DNA of 64,000 nucleotides from Homoserinimonas sp. OAct 916 (GCF_003260275.1 NZ_QJHB01000009.1:124001-188000); one strand, 5' to 3'; positions 45,437 through 54,699 are shown, counted from the first letter of the stretch. A program made the numbers and translations. Notes: generated by a model not told the origin, from the sequence alone.

Positions 45437-46351
45437 TCAGAGGCCGTGGTTCGCGAACCACGGCACGGGATCGATGTAGCCGCCGTTGATATGGAGCTCG
45501 AAGTGCAGGTGGGGGGCGACGCTCTGCCCGGTGTCACCGACGTTGCCGAGCAGTTGGCCCGAACCCACCCAGTCGCCGACCGAGACCCGCAGGGTTCCGA
45601 CGAGCATGTGGGCGTAGGTGCTGCGAACCGTCTGCCCATCAATCTGGTGCTCGATGAACGCGTGCACGCCGAGGCCGCCGTCGTCGAGTGCGGAGGTCGC
45701 GACGACCACACCGTCGGCCATGGCGTAGATCGGGGTGCCCTCGCCGGGGTTGAGGTCGATGCCCTTGTGGAAGGTGGAGCAACCCTCGCACGGCGCGATG
45801 CGCGGGCCGTAGCCGTCACTGAACTGGTAGGGCGGAACCGGCCATTGCAGCCCGGATGTCCCCGACCTCGCGATGACCAGTTCGGGTTTGGGCGGCGGCT
45901 TCGGAACCTCCCCGATCGTGAAGGAGTCGCGCACGACCGGTGACGCCGTGAGGCCCACGACGGCCAGCGATTGCAGCTGCTGGGCGATCGCCGGGACGGC
46001 CTGGTTGGCAATCGAAAGGAGCGAACGGTTGCCTTCGGCCCGCACCGCCGCGGTCGGAGTGGACATCGTGAGCACCGAGATTCCCACGCACAGCACGGTG
46101 GCCGACACGAATGAGATACCAAACCGCCCGGAGCCGGCCCGCAGTCGGCGTGCGGAGCTCGCCGGAGACCTCCGGGTAGCTGCGCCGCGGTGGCGCGACC
46201 GTTGGATGCGCGTGGCGCGCCGACGCGGTCGCGATGCGGTTCTTTCCGCTTCTCGCAATTCGCGTCGAGTCGGATGGGCAGCCAACTGGCGAGGAGCCGG
46301 CAGTTCCACTTCGCTCGAACAACCAAGATGAAAAGATGTCGTGTTCAGCAT
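45437..46351 (-). CDS. Membrane-anchored M23 metallopeptidase (paralogue 1)
   Basis: A 304-residue protein with a basic cytoplasmic lead (TRRELREAERTA), one membrane span near residue 80-100, a linker, and an M23 domain from about 165. Zinc ligands are in 'TFHKGIDL' and 'HLHFELH'. Such proteins cut peptidoglycan cross-links or act as activators in division. TAGGCGAA begins 14 bp upstream of the start codon, exactly as in the paralogue, and a TAGCAT hexamer on the minus strand ends 9 nt before the ATG, so the message may be nearly leaderless. Confidence 0.88.
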   Translation of the reverse strand: MLNTTSFHLGCSSEVELPAPRQLAAHPTRRELREAERTASRPRRRATRIQRSRHRGAATRRSPASSARRLRAGSGRFGISFVSATVLCVGISVLTMSTPTAAVRAEGNRSLLSIANQAVPAIAQQLQSLAVVGLTASPVVRDSFTIGEVPKPPPKPELVIARSGTSGLQWPVPPYQFSDGYGPRIAPCEGCSTFHKGIDLNPGEGTPIYAMADGVVVATSALDDGGLGVHAFIEHQIDGQTVRSTYAHMLVGTLRVSVGDWVGSGQLLGNVGDTGQSVAPHLHFELHINGGYIDPVPWFANHGL

Positions 46352-46569
46352 TCACGGCCCATGCTAGGCGAATATAGTGGCCGCTTTCGCCCCCCAGCTA
46401 AAGGGCCAGAGGCGGGGTCCAGTGCTCGCCCGGGCGCCGACTCACCCGCTCATTCCGCCAGCGATGGTCATGAGGTCGAGCGATGGTCGCGCGCGGTATC
46501 GCTCGACCGCTACAGTCGAATCTGCTCGGGCATCCGGACGCGTAATTCCGTGGAGGACGAACCCCGAGG

Positions 46570-47526
46570 CTAGAGGCCGTGACTGGCCATCCAGGCGATG
46601 GGATCGGTGGCGACCCCGTCGACGTAGATCTCGAAGTGCAGGTGTGGCCCGGTGCTCTGCCCGGTGTTGCCCACGTTGCCCAGCATCTGACCGACGCCGA
46701 CGACTTCACCGACGGCTACGAGCAGCGAGCCCTCGGTCATGTGGCCGTAGGTGCTGCGCACGGTCTGCCCATCGATCTGGTGCTCGATGATCGCATGAAC
46801 GCCGAGACCGCCGTCGTCGTAGCTCGATGTCGCCACGACGACTCCTTCGTACATCGCAAGGATCGGGGTGCCTTCGCCCGGGGTGATGTCGACCCCGTCG
46901 TGGTAGGTGGAGCACCCGCCACACGGCGCGGAGCGCGGGCCGAAGTAGTCGCTGAACGTGTCGTGGGGGACGGGCCATTGCAGCCCGCCGGAACCCAGTC
47001 CGGCAATGGCGAGTTCCGGTTCGGGTTCGGGCTCTGGCGGTGCCGGAACCGCGCCGACCGTGAAACCGTCGCGGGCGACCGGAGTTGTCGCGGAGCCGGT
47101 GACGGTCAGCGCCTGCAGGTCCAGTTTCGGGGCGGGCACGATGGTGGAGGTGGGAGCGGTGGTCGTGGTGCTCTCTTCGACGCTGACCGCGTTTGCGGGG
47201 GTCGACGTGGTGAAGAGGGTGATCCCGACGATCAGCAGGGTTCCCGCAACAAAGCTTGCGCTCCAATGGGCCCGCGAGTCGGCCGGTCGGCGTGCGGGTC
47301 GGGGGTGACGCTGCGTGCGGGCCTTGCGGGCGGCCCGCGGCGGCGCGGCTCCGGCGGGATTGTGCTTTGTGCGCACGTGAGGCTGGGTGGCATCGCCTTC
47401 TGCGTGAAGTGCCGCTCGTTCGGCGTCACGGCGTTCGCGCCGCGTGAGGGGAGCGGGTCGTGACGGAGAGGCGGCGACGGGGTTCGGCAGGTCAGAGTGT
47501 AACGGGGAGTGTGATGGGGGCAGCAT
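46570..47526 (-). CDS. Membrane-anchored M23 metallopeptidase (paralogue 2)
   Basis: A 318-residue relative of the neighbouring gene, alike in layout: basic lead (LTRRERRDAERAA), one span near 95-115, Thr/Pro linker, and an M23 domain with 'YHDGVDITPGEGTPI' and 'HLHFEIYVDG'. The catalytic halves are highly similar (GGLGVHA-IEHQIDGQTVRSTY), so the two arose by tandem duplication. TAGGCGAA lies at 47540-47547, at the same 14-bp distance as in paralogue 1. A 218-bp gap separates the two genes. Confidence 0.88.
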   Translation of the reverse strand: MLPPSHSPLHSDLPNPVAASPSRPAPLTRRERRDAERAALHAEGDATQPHVRTKHNPAGAAPPRAARKARTQRHPRPARRPADSRAHWSASFVAGTLLIVGITLFTTSTPANAVSVEESTTTTAPTSTIVPAPKLDLQALTVTGSATTPVARDGFTVGAVPAPPEPEPEPELAIAGLGSGGLQWPVPHDTFSDYFGPRSAPCGGCSTYHDGVDITPGEGTPILAMYEGVVVATSSYDDGGLGVHAIIEHQIDGQTVRSTYGHMTEGSLLVAVGEVVGVGQMLGNVGNTGQSTGPHLHFEIYVDGVATDPIAWMASHGL

Positions 47527-47773
47527 ACCCGCGCTACAGTAGGCGAAGTTTTCGGGCGTCGCGTGAGTATTGGTCGGCCGTCACCGTGCCGGTTGGTGCA
47601 CGAAGACGAGGCGCGCTTCCCCAAACGTCTCGCGGATCAGGGATTATCTCTCCCGGTCTGGGGCGCGGTGGGGAATATGGCACTCTCAGGGTTCGTGAGA
47701 TACACCCGAAATTCTCAGCGGAACCCACGAGACCATCAGCTTCGGTGGGGCGAATCGGCCGGTCGTGGCGGGC

Positions 47774-49030
47774 TCAGGCCAGCGCGGCCGCCGCGATGTC
47801 GTCGGCGGCTTTCATCCCGCTGCGCAATGCGCCTTCCATCAGGCAGGTGAACTCGGGGTCAACGTACTCACCGGCGAAGTAGAGGTTGCCGATGGGGCTG
47901 CCCACCTCAATGCTGTCGGCGTCAGACCAGCCGGGCGCGTGCGAGGAGAAGCTTCCCCTGGCCCAGGGGTCTTCATCCCAGACGGTCAGGACCCGCCCCA
48001 GGTCATCGTCGAGGTCGAGGTCGGGCCGAATGGCCTTGATCGCGGCATACAGTTTGCCGTCGCCGTCGTGCACCTCGCTTTCGCGAACCGCGGAGGGCGA
48101 CCCGACGAGCGAATTGAGCACCGCGCCGACCTCGCCGGAGGCATCCATTGCGGTCCAGGTCCAGAACCGTCCGGCGACCGACATGATCGCGCTGGTCTCG
48201 GGCCGGGCGGCCAGGGGGATGTGCAGTTTCGCGACGTGGCCCTGGACGATGCGGGAGAGCACCGTGCGGCGGCGCCGGGTGATCGGAAAGTGGAAGAGTT
48301 CTGGGTTGTTCACGAACGACAGCGGGAGGGCCACCACGACGAAGTCGAAGCGCTCATCGCCGGCCGCACTGTGCACGACGGCCTCGTCGCCGTCGAATGA
48401 AACCCCTCGGACCGGTGTGGTCAGTTTCACCCGCTCTCCGAGTTCGGCCGCGAGGCCGAGGGCGATCTGCTGGTTGCCGCCGCCGACCCGCCAGCTCGGC
48501 TTGGGGTCGAACGCCGCGGTGTGCTGCAGGGTGGAGGCAGCCACGGTATCGGCCTCGCAGGCGGTCGAGATCTCGATCCGGGCCTTGAGCCCCGCCTTGA
48601 TCTCGGCGTCGATCTCCAACTGGTCGAGCACGTCGGACACCGACGGTTCCACCTCGAACGTCTGCGCCAGCTCGGTGGCCTGCCGGCCGGCTTCCGCGAC
48701 CTGGGAGGTGTGGATGTGCGGGGTCTCGGCGAGCTCGCGCACGTAGTAGCTCATGCCGGTTTCCACCAGGGAGAGTCCGAGCCGTTCGGCCACGGCTCGC
48801 AGCGCTTCATAGCCGTCGAGCACGAACTCCGCGCCACGTTCGATGGTCACACCGCCGTGTTCGGGGGTGTTGATCGTCTCCGACCAGACGCGTCCGCCCA
48901 CCCGATCCCGCGCCTCGAAGACGGTCACGTCGAAGTCGCGAGTGGCCAGGGTGCGGGCGGCGGAGAGGCCGGCGAGGCCGGCGCCGAGAACGGCGACCCG
49001 GGGCTGTGTTGCTGGGGATGTGTCGCTCAT
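47774..49030 (-). CDS. Flavin monoamine oxidase family protein
   Basis: A 418-residue flavoprotein with N-terminal 'AVLGAGLAGLSAARTL' and 'RVGGRVWSE', and C-terminal 'NLYFAGEYVDPEFTCLMEGALRSGMKAA' that close the FAD site. It belongs to the amine oxidase family (MAO, polyamine oxidase, also some amino-acid oxidases and desaturases). An amine substrate would fit the polyamine transport genes of the window. It stands 35 bp after the gamma-carbonic-anhydrase-like gene, in the same direction. Confidence 0.83.
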   Translation of the reverse strand: MSDTSPATQPRVAVLGAGLAGLSAARTLATRDFDVTVFEARDRVGGRVWSETINTPEHGGVTIERGAEFVLDGYEALRAVAERLGLSLVETGMSYYVRELAETPHIHTSQVAEAGRQATELAQTFEVEPSVSDVLDQLEIDAEIKAGLKARIEISTACEADTVAASTLQHTAAFDPKPSWRVGGGNQQIALGLAAELGERVKLTTPVRGVSFDGDEAVVHSAAGDERFDFVVVALPLSFVNNPELFHFPITRRRRTVLSRIVQGHVAKLHIPLAARPETSAIMSVAGRFWTWTAMDASGEVGAVLNSLVGSPSAVRESEVHDGDGKLYAAIKAIRPDLDLDDDLGRVLTVWDEDPWARGSFSSHAPGWSDADSIEVGSPIGNLYFAGEYVDPEFTCLMEGALRSGMKAADDIAAAALA

Positions 49031-49065
49031 CTCACTCCTCGGTGACGCGGATACGCATCATCACC

Positions 49066-49605
49066 TTATTGGGTATTCGAGCGGTGCAGAGCGGTCAACC
49101 TGAGATATCCGGCGGCGTTGGCACGGATGTGCTCGAGCTCCTCATCGGTCACGTCGCGGCGCACCCTGCCCGGCACCCCGGCGACGAGCGAACGCGGCGG
49201 AACCTGGGTTCCCTCGAGCACGACGGCGCCGGCGGCGATCAGGGATCCGGCGCCGATCACGGCCCCGTTCAACACGGTCGCGCTCATACCGATGAGCACG
49301 TCGTCCTCGACGGTGCAGCCGTGCAGTACAGCGCCGTGGCCGACCGAGATTCCGCGGCCAAGGGTCAGCGGAAACTCACTGTCCACGTGGCAGGACACGT
49401 TGTCCTGCAGGTTCGAACCCTCACCGATGGTGATCGGTTCGGGGTAGTCGGAGCGCAGCACCGCGTTGTACCAGACGCTGGCGCCGGCGGCCAGATGTAC
49501 GTTGCCGACCACGACGGCGCCCGGCGCCACCCAGGCGTCCTGGGCGATCGTGGGAGTGGGGATGGTCTCGAGGGAGAGGATGCGGGCATCCAGGTGGCTG
49601 GTCAT
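49066..49605 (-). CDS. Gamma-carbonic-anhydrase-like hexapeptide protein
   Basis: A 179-residue left-handed beta-helix protein. The zinc histidines appear in 'DNVSCHVD' and 'VGHGAVLHG', and repeats of the form [IV]GxGx run through the middle. Homologues (YrdA, PaaY, CaiE type) often have weak or no anhydrase activity. It starts 8 bp after galK. Confidence 0.87.
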   Translation of the reverse strand: MTSHLDARILSLETIPTPTIAQDAWVAPGAVVVGNVHLAAGASVWYNAVLRSDYPEPITIGEGSNLQDNVSCHVDSEFPLTLGRGISVGHGAVLHGCTVEDDVLIGMSATVLNGAVIGAGSLIAAGAVVLEGTQVPPRSLVAGVPGRVRRDVTDEELEHIRANAAGYLRLTALHRSNTQ

Positions 49606-49613
49606 TGTTTTCC

Positions 49614-50774
49614 TTACTCTTCGCGAATGGCGCCGTGGGAGGCGTGGACGAGAAACATGTCGGGCTGCCCGAAGCCGTGCTCGGCGAACGCTCCGTCGAT
49701 GGCGGCGCGCAGGTGCGAGACGGCGTGATCGGGAACGAGAGCGATGGCGGCGCCCCCGAATCCGCCACCGGTCATCCGGGCGCCGATCGCACCGTTCGAC
49801 TGGGCGGTTTCGACGGCGAGGTCGAGTTCAGGCACGGAGATCTCGAAGTCGAATCGCATGGAGCGGTGCGAGGCGTCGAGCAGGTCGCCGATCGCGGCGG
49901 CGCCCTCCTGGCGCAGCAGGGCGACGGTGTCGAGCACCCGTTGGTTCTCGGTGACGACGTGGCGCACCCGCCGCAGGGTGACCGGGTCGAGCCGGGTGGC
50001 GGCATCGGGTAGGTCGGCCTCGGTCAGCTCGCGAAGCGATGCGATCCCGAGGGTCTGGGCGGCGAGGTCGCAGGAGGCCCGCCGGTCGGCATAACCGCCG
50101 GTGGCGTGCTCGTGGCTGACACCGCTGTCGATCACCAGGATCTCCAGTCCGGCCTCGGCCAGGTGCATCGGCACGATCTCGGATGTGCCGCTCCGGCAGT
50201 CGAGAAAGACCGCGGCCCCGTGCTCGCCCAGCAGCGACGCGGTCTGATCCATCACCCCGGTGGGGGCGCCGACCGCATGGTTCTCGGCGAACTGCCCGAC
50301 CGCGGCGAGGGTGCGTCGGTCGAGACGGAGCTGCCAACTGTCGTTCAGTGCGACCGCGACGGCACATTCGATCGCAGCCGAGGAGGAGAGCCCGGCACCG
50401 ATGGGAACATCCGAGTCGATGAACGCGTCGAATCCGGGCACCGCCGCCAGATCCGCGCCGAACTCGCCGAGCGCCCAGACCACACCGAAGACGTAGGCCG
50501 ACCATCCGCTCAACATCTCCGGGTGCAGGTCGTCAAGGTGGATCTCGGCCACCTCCTCGCTGAGGGCGCTGGCAACCCGGACGACGCGGTCGTCCCGGGG
50601 ATCGAGGGCGACGGCAGTGCGCAGCCCGATCGCGAACGGCAAAACGAACCCGAGGTTGTAGTCGGTGTGCTCGCCGATCAGGTTGACCCGGCCCGGCGCG
50701 GTCCAGAGGCCGACCGGTTCGCGGCCGAAGGTGTCCAGAAAACCCGCTCGGGTGTCGTCGCGGAGATCTCTCAT
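49614..50774 (-). CDS. galK: Galactokinase
   Basis: A 386-residue GHMP kinase phosphorylating galactose at C1. 'APGRVNLIGEHTDYN' is the galactokinase signature, 'PIGAGLSSSAAIE' the ATP loop, and 'MTGGGFGGAAIAL' the third motif. It overlaps galT by 4 bp; galE is not in the window. Confidence 0.95.
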   Translation of the reverse strand: MRDLRDDTRAGFLDTFGREPVGLWTAPGRVNLIGEHTDYNLGFVLPFAIGLRTAVALDPRDDRVVRVASALSEEVAEIHLDDLHPEMLSGWSAYVFGVVWALGEFGADLAAVPGFDAFIDSDVPIGAGLSSSAAIECAVAVALNDSWQLRLDRRTLAAVGQFAENHAVGAPTGVMDQTASLLGEHGAAVFLDCRSGTSEIVPMHLAEAGLEILVIDSGVSHEHATGGYADRRASCDLAAQTLGIASLRELTEADLPDAATRLDPVTLRRVRHVVTENQRVLDTVALLRQEGAAAIGDLLDASHRSMRFDFEISVPELDLAVETAQSNGAIGARMTGGGFGGAAIALVPDHAVSHLRAAIDGAFAEHGFGQPDMFLVHASHGAIREE

Positions 50775-51937
50775 GCTGGTCCGATCGGTGACGTGGGAGT
50801 GATGCGTGGAGCCGGTGCCGCCGCGGTGGACTGCTTCGCGGCGCTGCGGGCCAGGGCGGCACGCAGGCTGCCAGCGGCGGCCTCCGGAACGATGTCGCCG
50901 ATCCAGGCGCCCATGGCGGCCTCGGAGCCGGCCAGATACTTGAGCCGGTCGGCCGCCCGGCGGGGAGAGGTGACCTGCAGCATCAGCCGCACCTCGTCCC
51001 GGCGGGTGTGCACGGGGGCCTGGTGCCAGGCCGCGATGTACGGGGTGGGGGTGTCATAGAGTTCGTCGATTCCGCGCAGCAGGGTGAGGTAGAGAACGGC
51101 CAGTTCGTCGCGTTCGTCGCTCGTGGTCGCGGCGAGGTCGGGCACGTGCCGGTGGGGCAGCATGTGCACCTCGAGCGGCCACCTGGCCGCGAACGGCACG
51201 AAGGCGCTCCAGTGCTCGCCGGCGAGGATCACTCGCTCCGAGGATCGTTCCTTCGTCAGGATGTCGTGGAACAGGGTCGGCCCATACGTGTCGATCGCGT
51301 GCAGCACGGTGGTGGTGCGCGGGGTGACATAGGGGTACGCGTAAATCTGTCCGTGCGGATGCGGCAGGGTCACCCCGATCTCCTGGCCGCGGTTCTCGAA
51401 CGGGAAGACCTGCTGGATTTTGGGCAATGCGCTCAGGCAGGCGGTCCGGTCGGCCCACGCCTCGATCACGGTGCGCGATCGTGACACCGAAAGCCCACTG
51501 TACGAGCCCTCGTGCTCGGGGCTGAAGCAGACCACCTCGCAGCGGCCCTGCGCCTCGGCGGTGCGCTCGAGTCCGATGCCGGTGGGCGACGGATCTCCCG
51601 CGTCGCCCAGCGCGGGCCCGAACGACGGCGACCGGTTCTCGAACACGGCCACGTCGTAGTTGTCGGGAATCTCCGACGGGTTGGTCGGGGTTGCCGGCGC
51701 CAGCGGGTCGAGGTCGGCGGGCGGCAGGAACGCCCGGTTCTGCCGGGTGGCGGCGATCGAGATCCACTCGCCGGTGAGCGGGTCCTGGCGCATCGTGGCG
51801 GTGTCGGGCCGCGGGTCCAGCTCGCGCAGGTCAGGTTTGCGTTCCGGAGACAACCGGGTGTCGGCGTCGTCAAAATAGATCAGCTCCCGGCCGTCGGCAA
51901 GACGGAATTCACGCTTGGTTATGCGCCCGGTCGTCAT
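50771..51937 (-). CDS. galT: Galactose-1-phosphate uridylyltransferase
   Basis: A 388-residue transferase of the Leloir pathway. The catalytic histidines are in 'LPHPHGQIYAYPY', and 'FENRSPSFGPALGD' and 'HMLPHRHVPDL' are typical of the family. It leads a leftward galT-galK unit. The long Ala-rich C-terminus is poorly conserved. Confidence 0.94.
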   Translation of the reverse strand: MTTGRITKREFRLADGRELIYFDDADTRLSPERKPDLRELDPRPDTATMRQDPLTGEWISIAATRQNRAFLPPADLDPLAPATPTNPSEIPDNYDVAVFENRSPSFGPALGDAGDPSPTGIGLERTAEAQGRCEVVCFSPEHEGSYSGLSVSRSRTVIEAWADRTACLSALPKIQQVFPFENRGQEIGVTLPHPHGQIYAYPYVTPRTTTVLHAIDTYGPTLFHDILTKERSSERVILAGEHWSAFVPFAARWPLEVHMLPHRHVPDLAATTSDERDELAVLYLTLLRGIDELYDTPTPYIAAWHQAPVHTRRDEVRLMLQVTSPRRAADRLKYLAGSEAAMGAWIGDIVPEAAAGSLRAALARSAAKQSTAAAPAPRITPTSPIGPA

Positions 51938-52108
51938 CCGTCAACGATATCGCGGTCTTCCGGGTGCAAGGAGAAAGTGGAATTTGAAGGATGCTCTCCC
52001 CGGCATCTGCCCCTTCAATCCCACATTTGCCGTGCAGCGCGTGGTGCACACCGCGCAGCACGGCCAGAGCCCTCGTTGGGACGGCCTGATGATCGGGCGG
52101 GTCGCGCG

Positions 52109-52138
52109 TTCACGGCGCACGTGATGGTCTGGCATAAT
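52109..52138 (+). promoter_or_regulatory. Probable tRNA promoter
   Basis: TTCACG (52109-52114) and CATAAT (52133-52138) with an 18-bp spacer, ending 10 bp before the tRNA. An imperfect 30-nt inverted repeat (52032-52061) lies upstream in the same gap. Confidence 0.45.
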
Positions 52139-52148
52139 TGCACGGTGA

Positions 52149-52221
52149 GCCCCTCTAGCTCATTCGGAAGAGCAACAGACTTTTAATCTGTGGGTACTGG
52201 GATCGAAACCCAGGGGGGGCA
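52149..52221 (+). tRNA. tRNA-Lys (anticodon TTT)
   Basis: All four arms fold: acceptor GCCCCTC/GGGGGGC, D stem GCTC/GAGC, anticodon stem ACAGA/TCTGT with loop CTTTTAA (anticodon 52182-52184), and T stem CTGGG/CCCAG. The T loop is ATCGAAA, so position 54, almost always T, is A. The 3' end is encoded as CC then T, so the terminal A must be added enzymatically. Confidence 0.93.
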
Positions 52222-52489
52222 CCTTCGAAGCAGGCGTGAGCCCAGTGAGTATCTGGCAGTTACGGGAGCCCATTGGAGAATCCGCCACGGGTGCTGGCCG
52301 TGGGAGAGAGCTTGCTGCGCAGTGTTTGAAAGCGGCCCCTTCCATCTGTCGGCAGACGCCACTATTCAAGCCTCACGGCGCCGTGCGCGTGGCGCGTTCG
52401 AGTATGCGCGACGCGCTGTTTCGTCACGAGCGGAGTCGTAAACTCTGCTAATTATTGATTTTAGCCATTCAGCTAACTAATATAGCCAC
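52222..52489. other. Spacer between the tRNA and the hydrolase-TetR unit
   Basis: The first 220 bp show no gene and no clear terminator. The last 45 bp are strikingly AT-rich and form the promoter/operator described separately. Confidence 0.5.
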
Positions 52490-52490
52490 A
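52447..52490 (+). promoter_or_regulatory. Leaderless promoter with a TetR-type operator in its spacer
   Basis: TTGATT (52455-52460), a 17-bp spacer and TAATAT (52478-52483) place the transcription start on the A of the ATG at 52490. The spacer holds TTAGC-N6-GCTAA (52461-52476), and a further GCTAA lies at 52447-52451, making three half-sites. The TetR-family gene of the same unit is the obvious ligand. Confidence 0.75.
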
Positions 52491-53326
52491 TGTCCTCCGA
52501 TGACGCCACTCAGAACGCAACCACACGGTTCCTCCCCACCGAGGAAGGTCGCATCGCCTACGACATGACGGGAGCGGGTCCGCTCGTCGTGCTTGTTCCC
52601 GGCATGGGCGACCTCCGCTCGAGCTACCGGTTTCTTGCGCCCGAACTGGTCGCCGCCGGGTACACGGTGGTCACCACCGATCTGCGCGGCCACGGCGAGA
52701 GCGATGCCACTTTCGGCTCGTATGGCGACGTCGAGACTGCGCGCGACATCACGGCGCTCGTGGAGTCGTTTCATCGCCCGGCATTCATCATCGGCAACTC
52801 GATGGCGGCTGGATCCGCAGTGCTGGTGGCTGCGGCGCGACCAGACCTGGTCGCTGGGTTGGTGCTCATAGGTCCATTCGTTCGGCAGCCGGCTTCCAGT
52901 TCGGCGCTGTCACGAGGTTTTTTGCGCGTGCTCATGGCCACGCCGTGGGCGGCAACGATGTGGAGGACCTATCTGCCGAAACTGTATGCGGGAGCCAAAC
53001 CGGTCGATTTTGACTCGTACCGCAACCTCGTCGTCGCCGGGCTTCGCCGCCCCGGATATGCCAAGTCGTTCAGCCTGACGACGAGGACCAGCCACTCGGA
53101 TGCCGAGGCCCGACTCACCCTCGTCACGGCTCCGACACTGGTCGTCATGGGGGCCCAGGATCCCGATTTCAAAAATCCGCGCGCGGAGGCAGACTGGATC
53201 GGCGCAGCACTCCACGCACCCGTCGTGATGATCGACGATGCCGGACACTACCCACAGTCACAGCAACCGAGACCCACAGCACGTGCGATCATTCAATTCT
53301 TGAGCAAGGTGAAAAATAATGGCTAG
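52490..53326 (+). CDS. Alpha/beta hydrolase
   Basis: A 278-residue single-domain hydrolase. The nucleophile elbow is GNSMA (in place of GxSxG), the oxyanion region 'LVPGMGD', the acid 'MGAQDPDF' and the base His in 'DDAGHYP'. The sequence 'TDLRGHGESDATFGSYG' is typical. No ribosome site is seen, in line with a leaderless message. It overlaps the TetR gene by 8 bp and is probably repressed by it; its substrate may be or produce the inducer. Confidence 0.87.
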   Translation: MSSDDATQNATTRFLPTEEGRIAYDMTGAGPLVVLVPGMGDLRSSYRFLAPELVAAGYTVVTTDLRGHGESDATFGSYGDVETARDITALVESFHRPAFIIGNSMAAGSAVLVAAARPDLVAGLVLIGPFVRQPASSSALSRGFLRVLMATPWAATMWRTYLPKLYAGAKPVDFDSYRNLVVAGLRRPGYAKSFSLTTRTSHSDAEARLTLVTAPTLVVMGAQDPDFKNPRAEADWIGAALHAPVVMIDDAGHYPQSQQPRPTARAIIQFLSKVKNNG

Positions 53327-53888
53327 GGCCGCGCTGAACGGTGAGACCGTCATCGCTGAGGCGGCCCGACTGGTCGACGCGCTCGGACCAACCTCACTGA
53401 CGCTGGCGGTGCTCGCCGACAGCCTCGGAGTGAAGATCCCGTCGATCTACAAACACGTGGACGGAATGCCCGGCCTCCAGCGCGGCATCATGCTCAACGC
53501 CAAACGTGAGCTGGCCCACGCCCTGAGACGCGCTGCGGTCGGCGCGTCACGCGACGACGCCATCGAGGCGATCTGCGTTACGTACAGAAAGTGGGCACTC
53601 GCACATCCTGGTCAGTATCCTGCCGTCGTGCACGCGCCCGTCCCCGGGGATGATGCGGACGAACAAGTCTCGCGAGAGCTCATCGAAATCCTGTTCAAGG
53701 TATTGGCCGGCTACGACCTCCACGAAGACGTCGCCGTCGATGCCGCTCGATACTTTCGGTCCGCCATTCATGGCTTTGTGTCGCTGGAGACCTCGGGCGG
53801 GTTCGAACTTCCGAATGACCTCGACCGCAGCTTCGCCAGAATTATTGACAACTTGGCCGCAGCGTTTGCAGCCTGGTCGTGCACGTGA
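53319..53888 (+). CDS. TetR/AcrR-family regulator (cotranscribed with the hydrolase)
   Basis: A 189-residue regulator. The HTH covers about residues 25-47 (LTLAVLADSLGVKIPSIYKHVDG). The ligand domain contains 'HPGQYPAV' and 'FRSAIHGFVSLETSGGF', as in the WHG-type C-terminal domain. It is likely to bind TTAGC-N6-GCTAA upstream of the hydrolase and control its own unit. Confidence 0.87.
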   Translation: MARAALNGETVIAEAARLVDALGPTSLTLAVLADSLGVKIPSIYKHVDGMPGLQRGIMLNAKRELAHALRRAAVGASRDDAIEAICVTYRKWALAHPGQYPAVVHAPVPGDDADEQVSRELIEILFKVLAGYDLHEDVAVDAARYFRSAIHGFVSLETSGGFELPNDLDRSFARIIDNLAAAFAAWSCT

Positions 53889-53975
53889 GCGCCGTTCCGG
53901 CTGAAGACGCGCCCTCCACGCCGTGATCCGTGTTGCAGCGCGCGGCTGGCTGAGCGTGTGCGCCGGCCCACGAGA

Positions 53976-54680
53976 TCACTGTTTCGGGCGGAGGGTTTCC
54001 GGCGCGGGCTGCTCGATCCAACGTTCGAGGCCGTCGAGGATGAGATCGAGGCCGAGTGGGAATTCGTCGGCGTAGTTGTAGCCGGGTTTGAGAACGTGGT
54101 CTGCCGTCAGCTCGGCAAGGTAGGGATACTCGTCGGCCGGAAGCTGAGCGAGCATGATGTGTGCCATGGCGGCTGTCTCTTCCTCGGTGGTGAACGGAAG
54201 GCTCTTCTCCTGCATGGCAAAACCGTAGATGTAACTGTCAAGCGCTGAGAACGCGTGGGCCGCCATCGCAACCGAGAACCCCGCGTTTCGAAGGGTACCA
54301 ATGACCCGATCGTGATGCCGCAGTGTGCTGGGCCCCGGGTTCGTGCCCGAGTCTTTGAGGGTGGTAGCCCACGGATGCCGTGACAACACCGCACGGAACG
54401 AGAGTGATCGCTTGCGCATTGCCGTTTTCCAGTCGTCACTGTGCGACGGCAGCTCGATCTCGTGGAACACCGCGTCGACCATGCCATTCAGCAGCTCGTC
54501 CTTGTTCGCAACGTGGTTGTACAGCGACATTGCCTCGACGCCGAGCTCCTCACCGAGCCTGCGCATCGTGAGCGATTCGATGCCTGAGGCGTCGGCAAGT
54601 TCGATGGCGGTTCTCAGCACTCGCTCTCGATTCAGTCGCGCTCGCGACGTCACCTTCGCCGTACTTGATGATTTCCCCAT
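53976..54680 (-). CDS. TetR-family regulator with a TetR_C-like domain
   Basis: A 234-residue regulator. The HTH is 'LTMRRLGEELGVEAMSLYNHVANKDELLNGM' (about residues 35-65), a form typical of class TetR(D)-like repressors with a C-terminal 'SALDSYIYGFAMQE' domain. The frame is open 23 codons earlier across the operator region; ATG 54680, preceded by AGGGGAA, is preferred. It is divergent from the DUF4386 gene and most likely represses it. Confidence 0.87.
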   Translation of the reverse strand: MGKSSSTAKVTSRARLNRERVLRTAIELADASGIESLTMRRLGEELGVEAMSLYNHVANKDELLNGMVDAVFHEIELPSHSDDWKTAMRKRSLSFRAVLSRHPWATTLKDSGTNPGPSTLRHHDRVIGTLRNAGFSVAMAAHAFSALDSYIYGFAMQEKSLPFTTEEETAAMAHIMLAQLPADEYPYLAELTADHVLKPGYNYADEFPLGLDLILDGLERWIEQPAPETLRPKQ

Positions 54681-54699
54681 AATTCCCCTATCTGGACTA

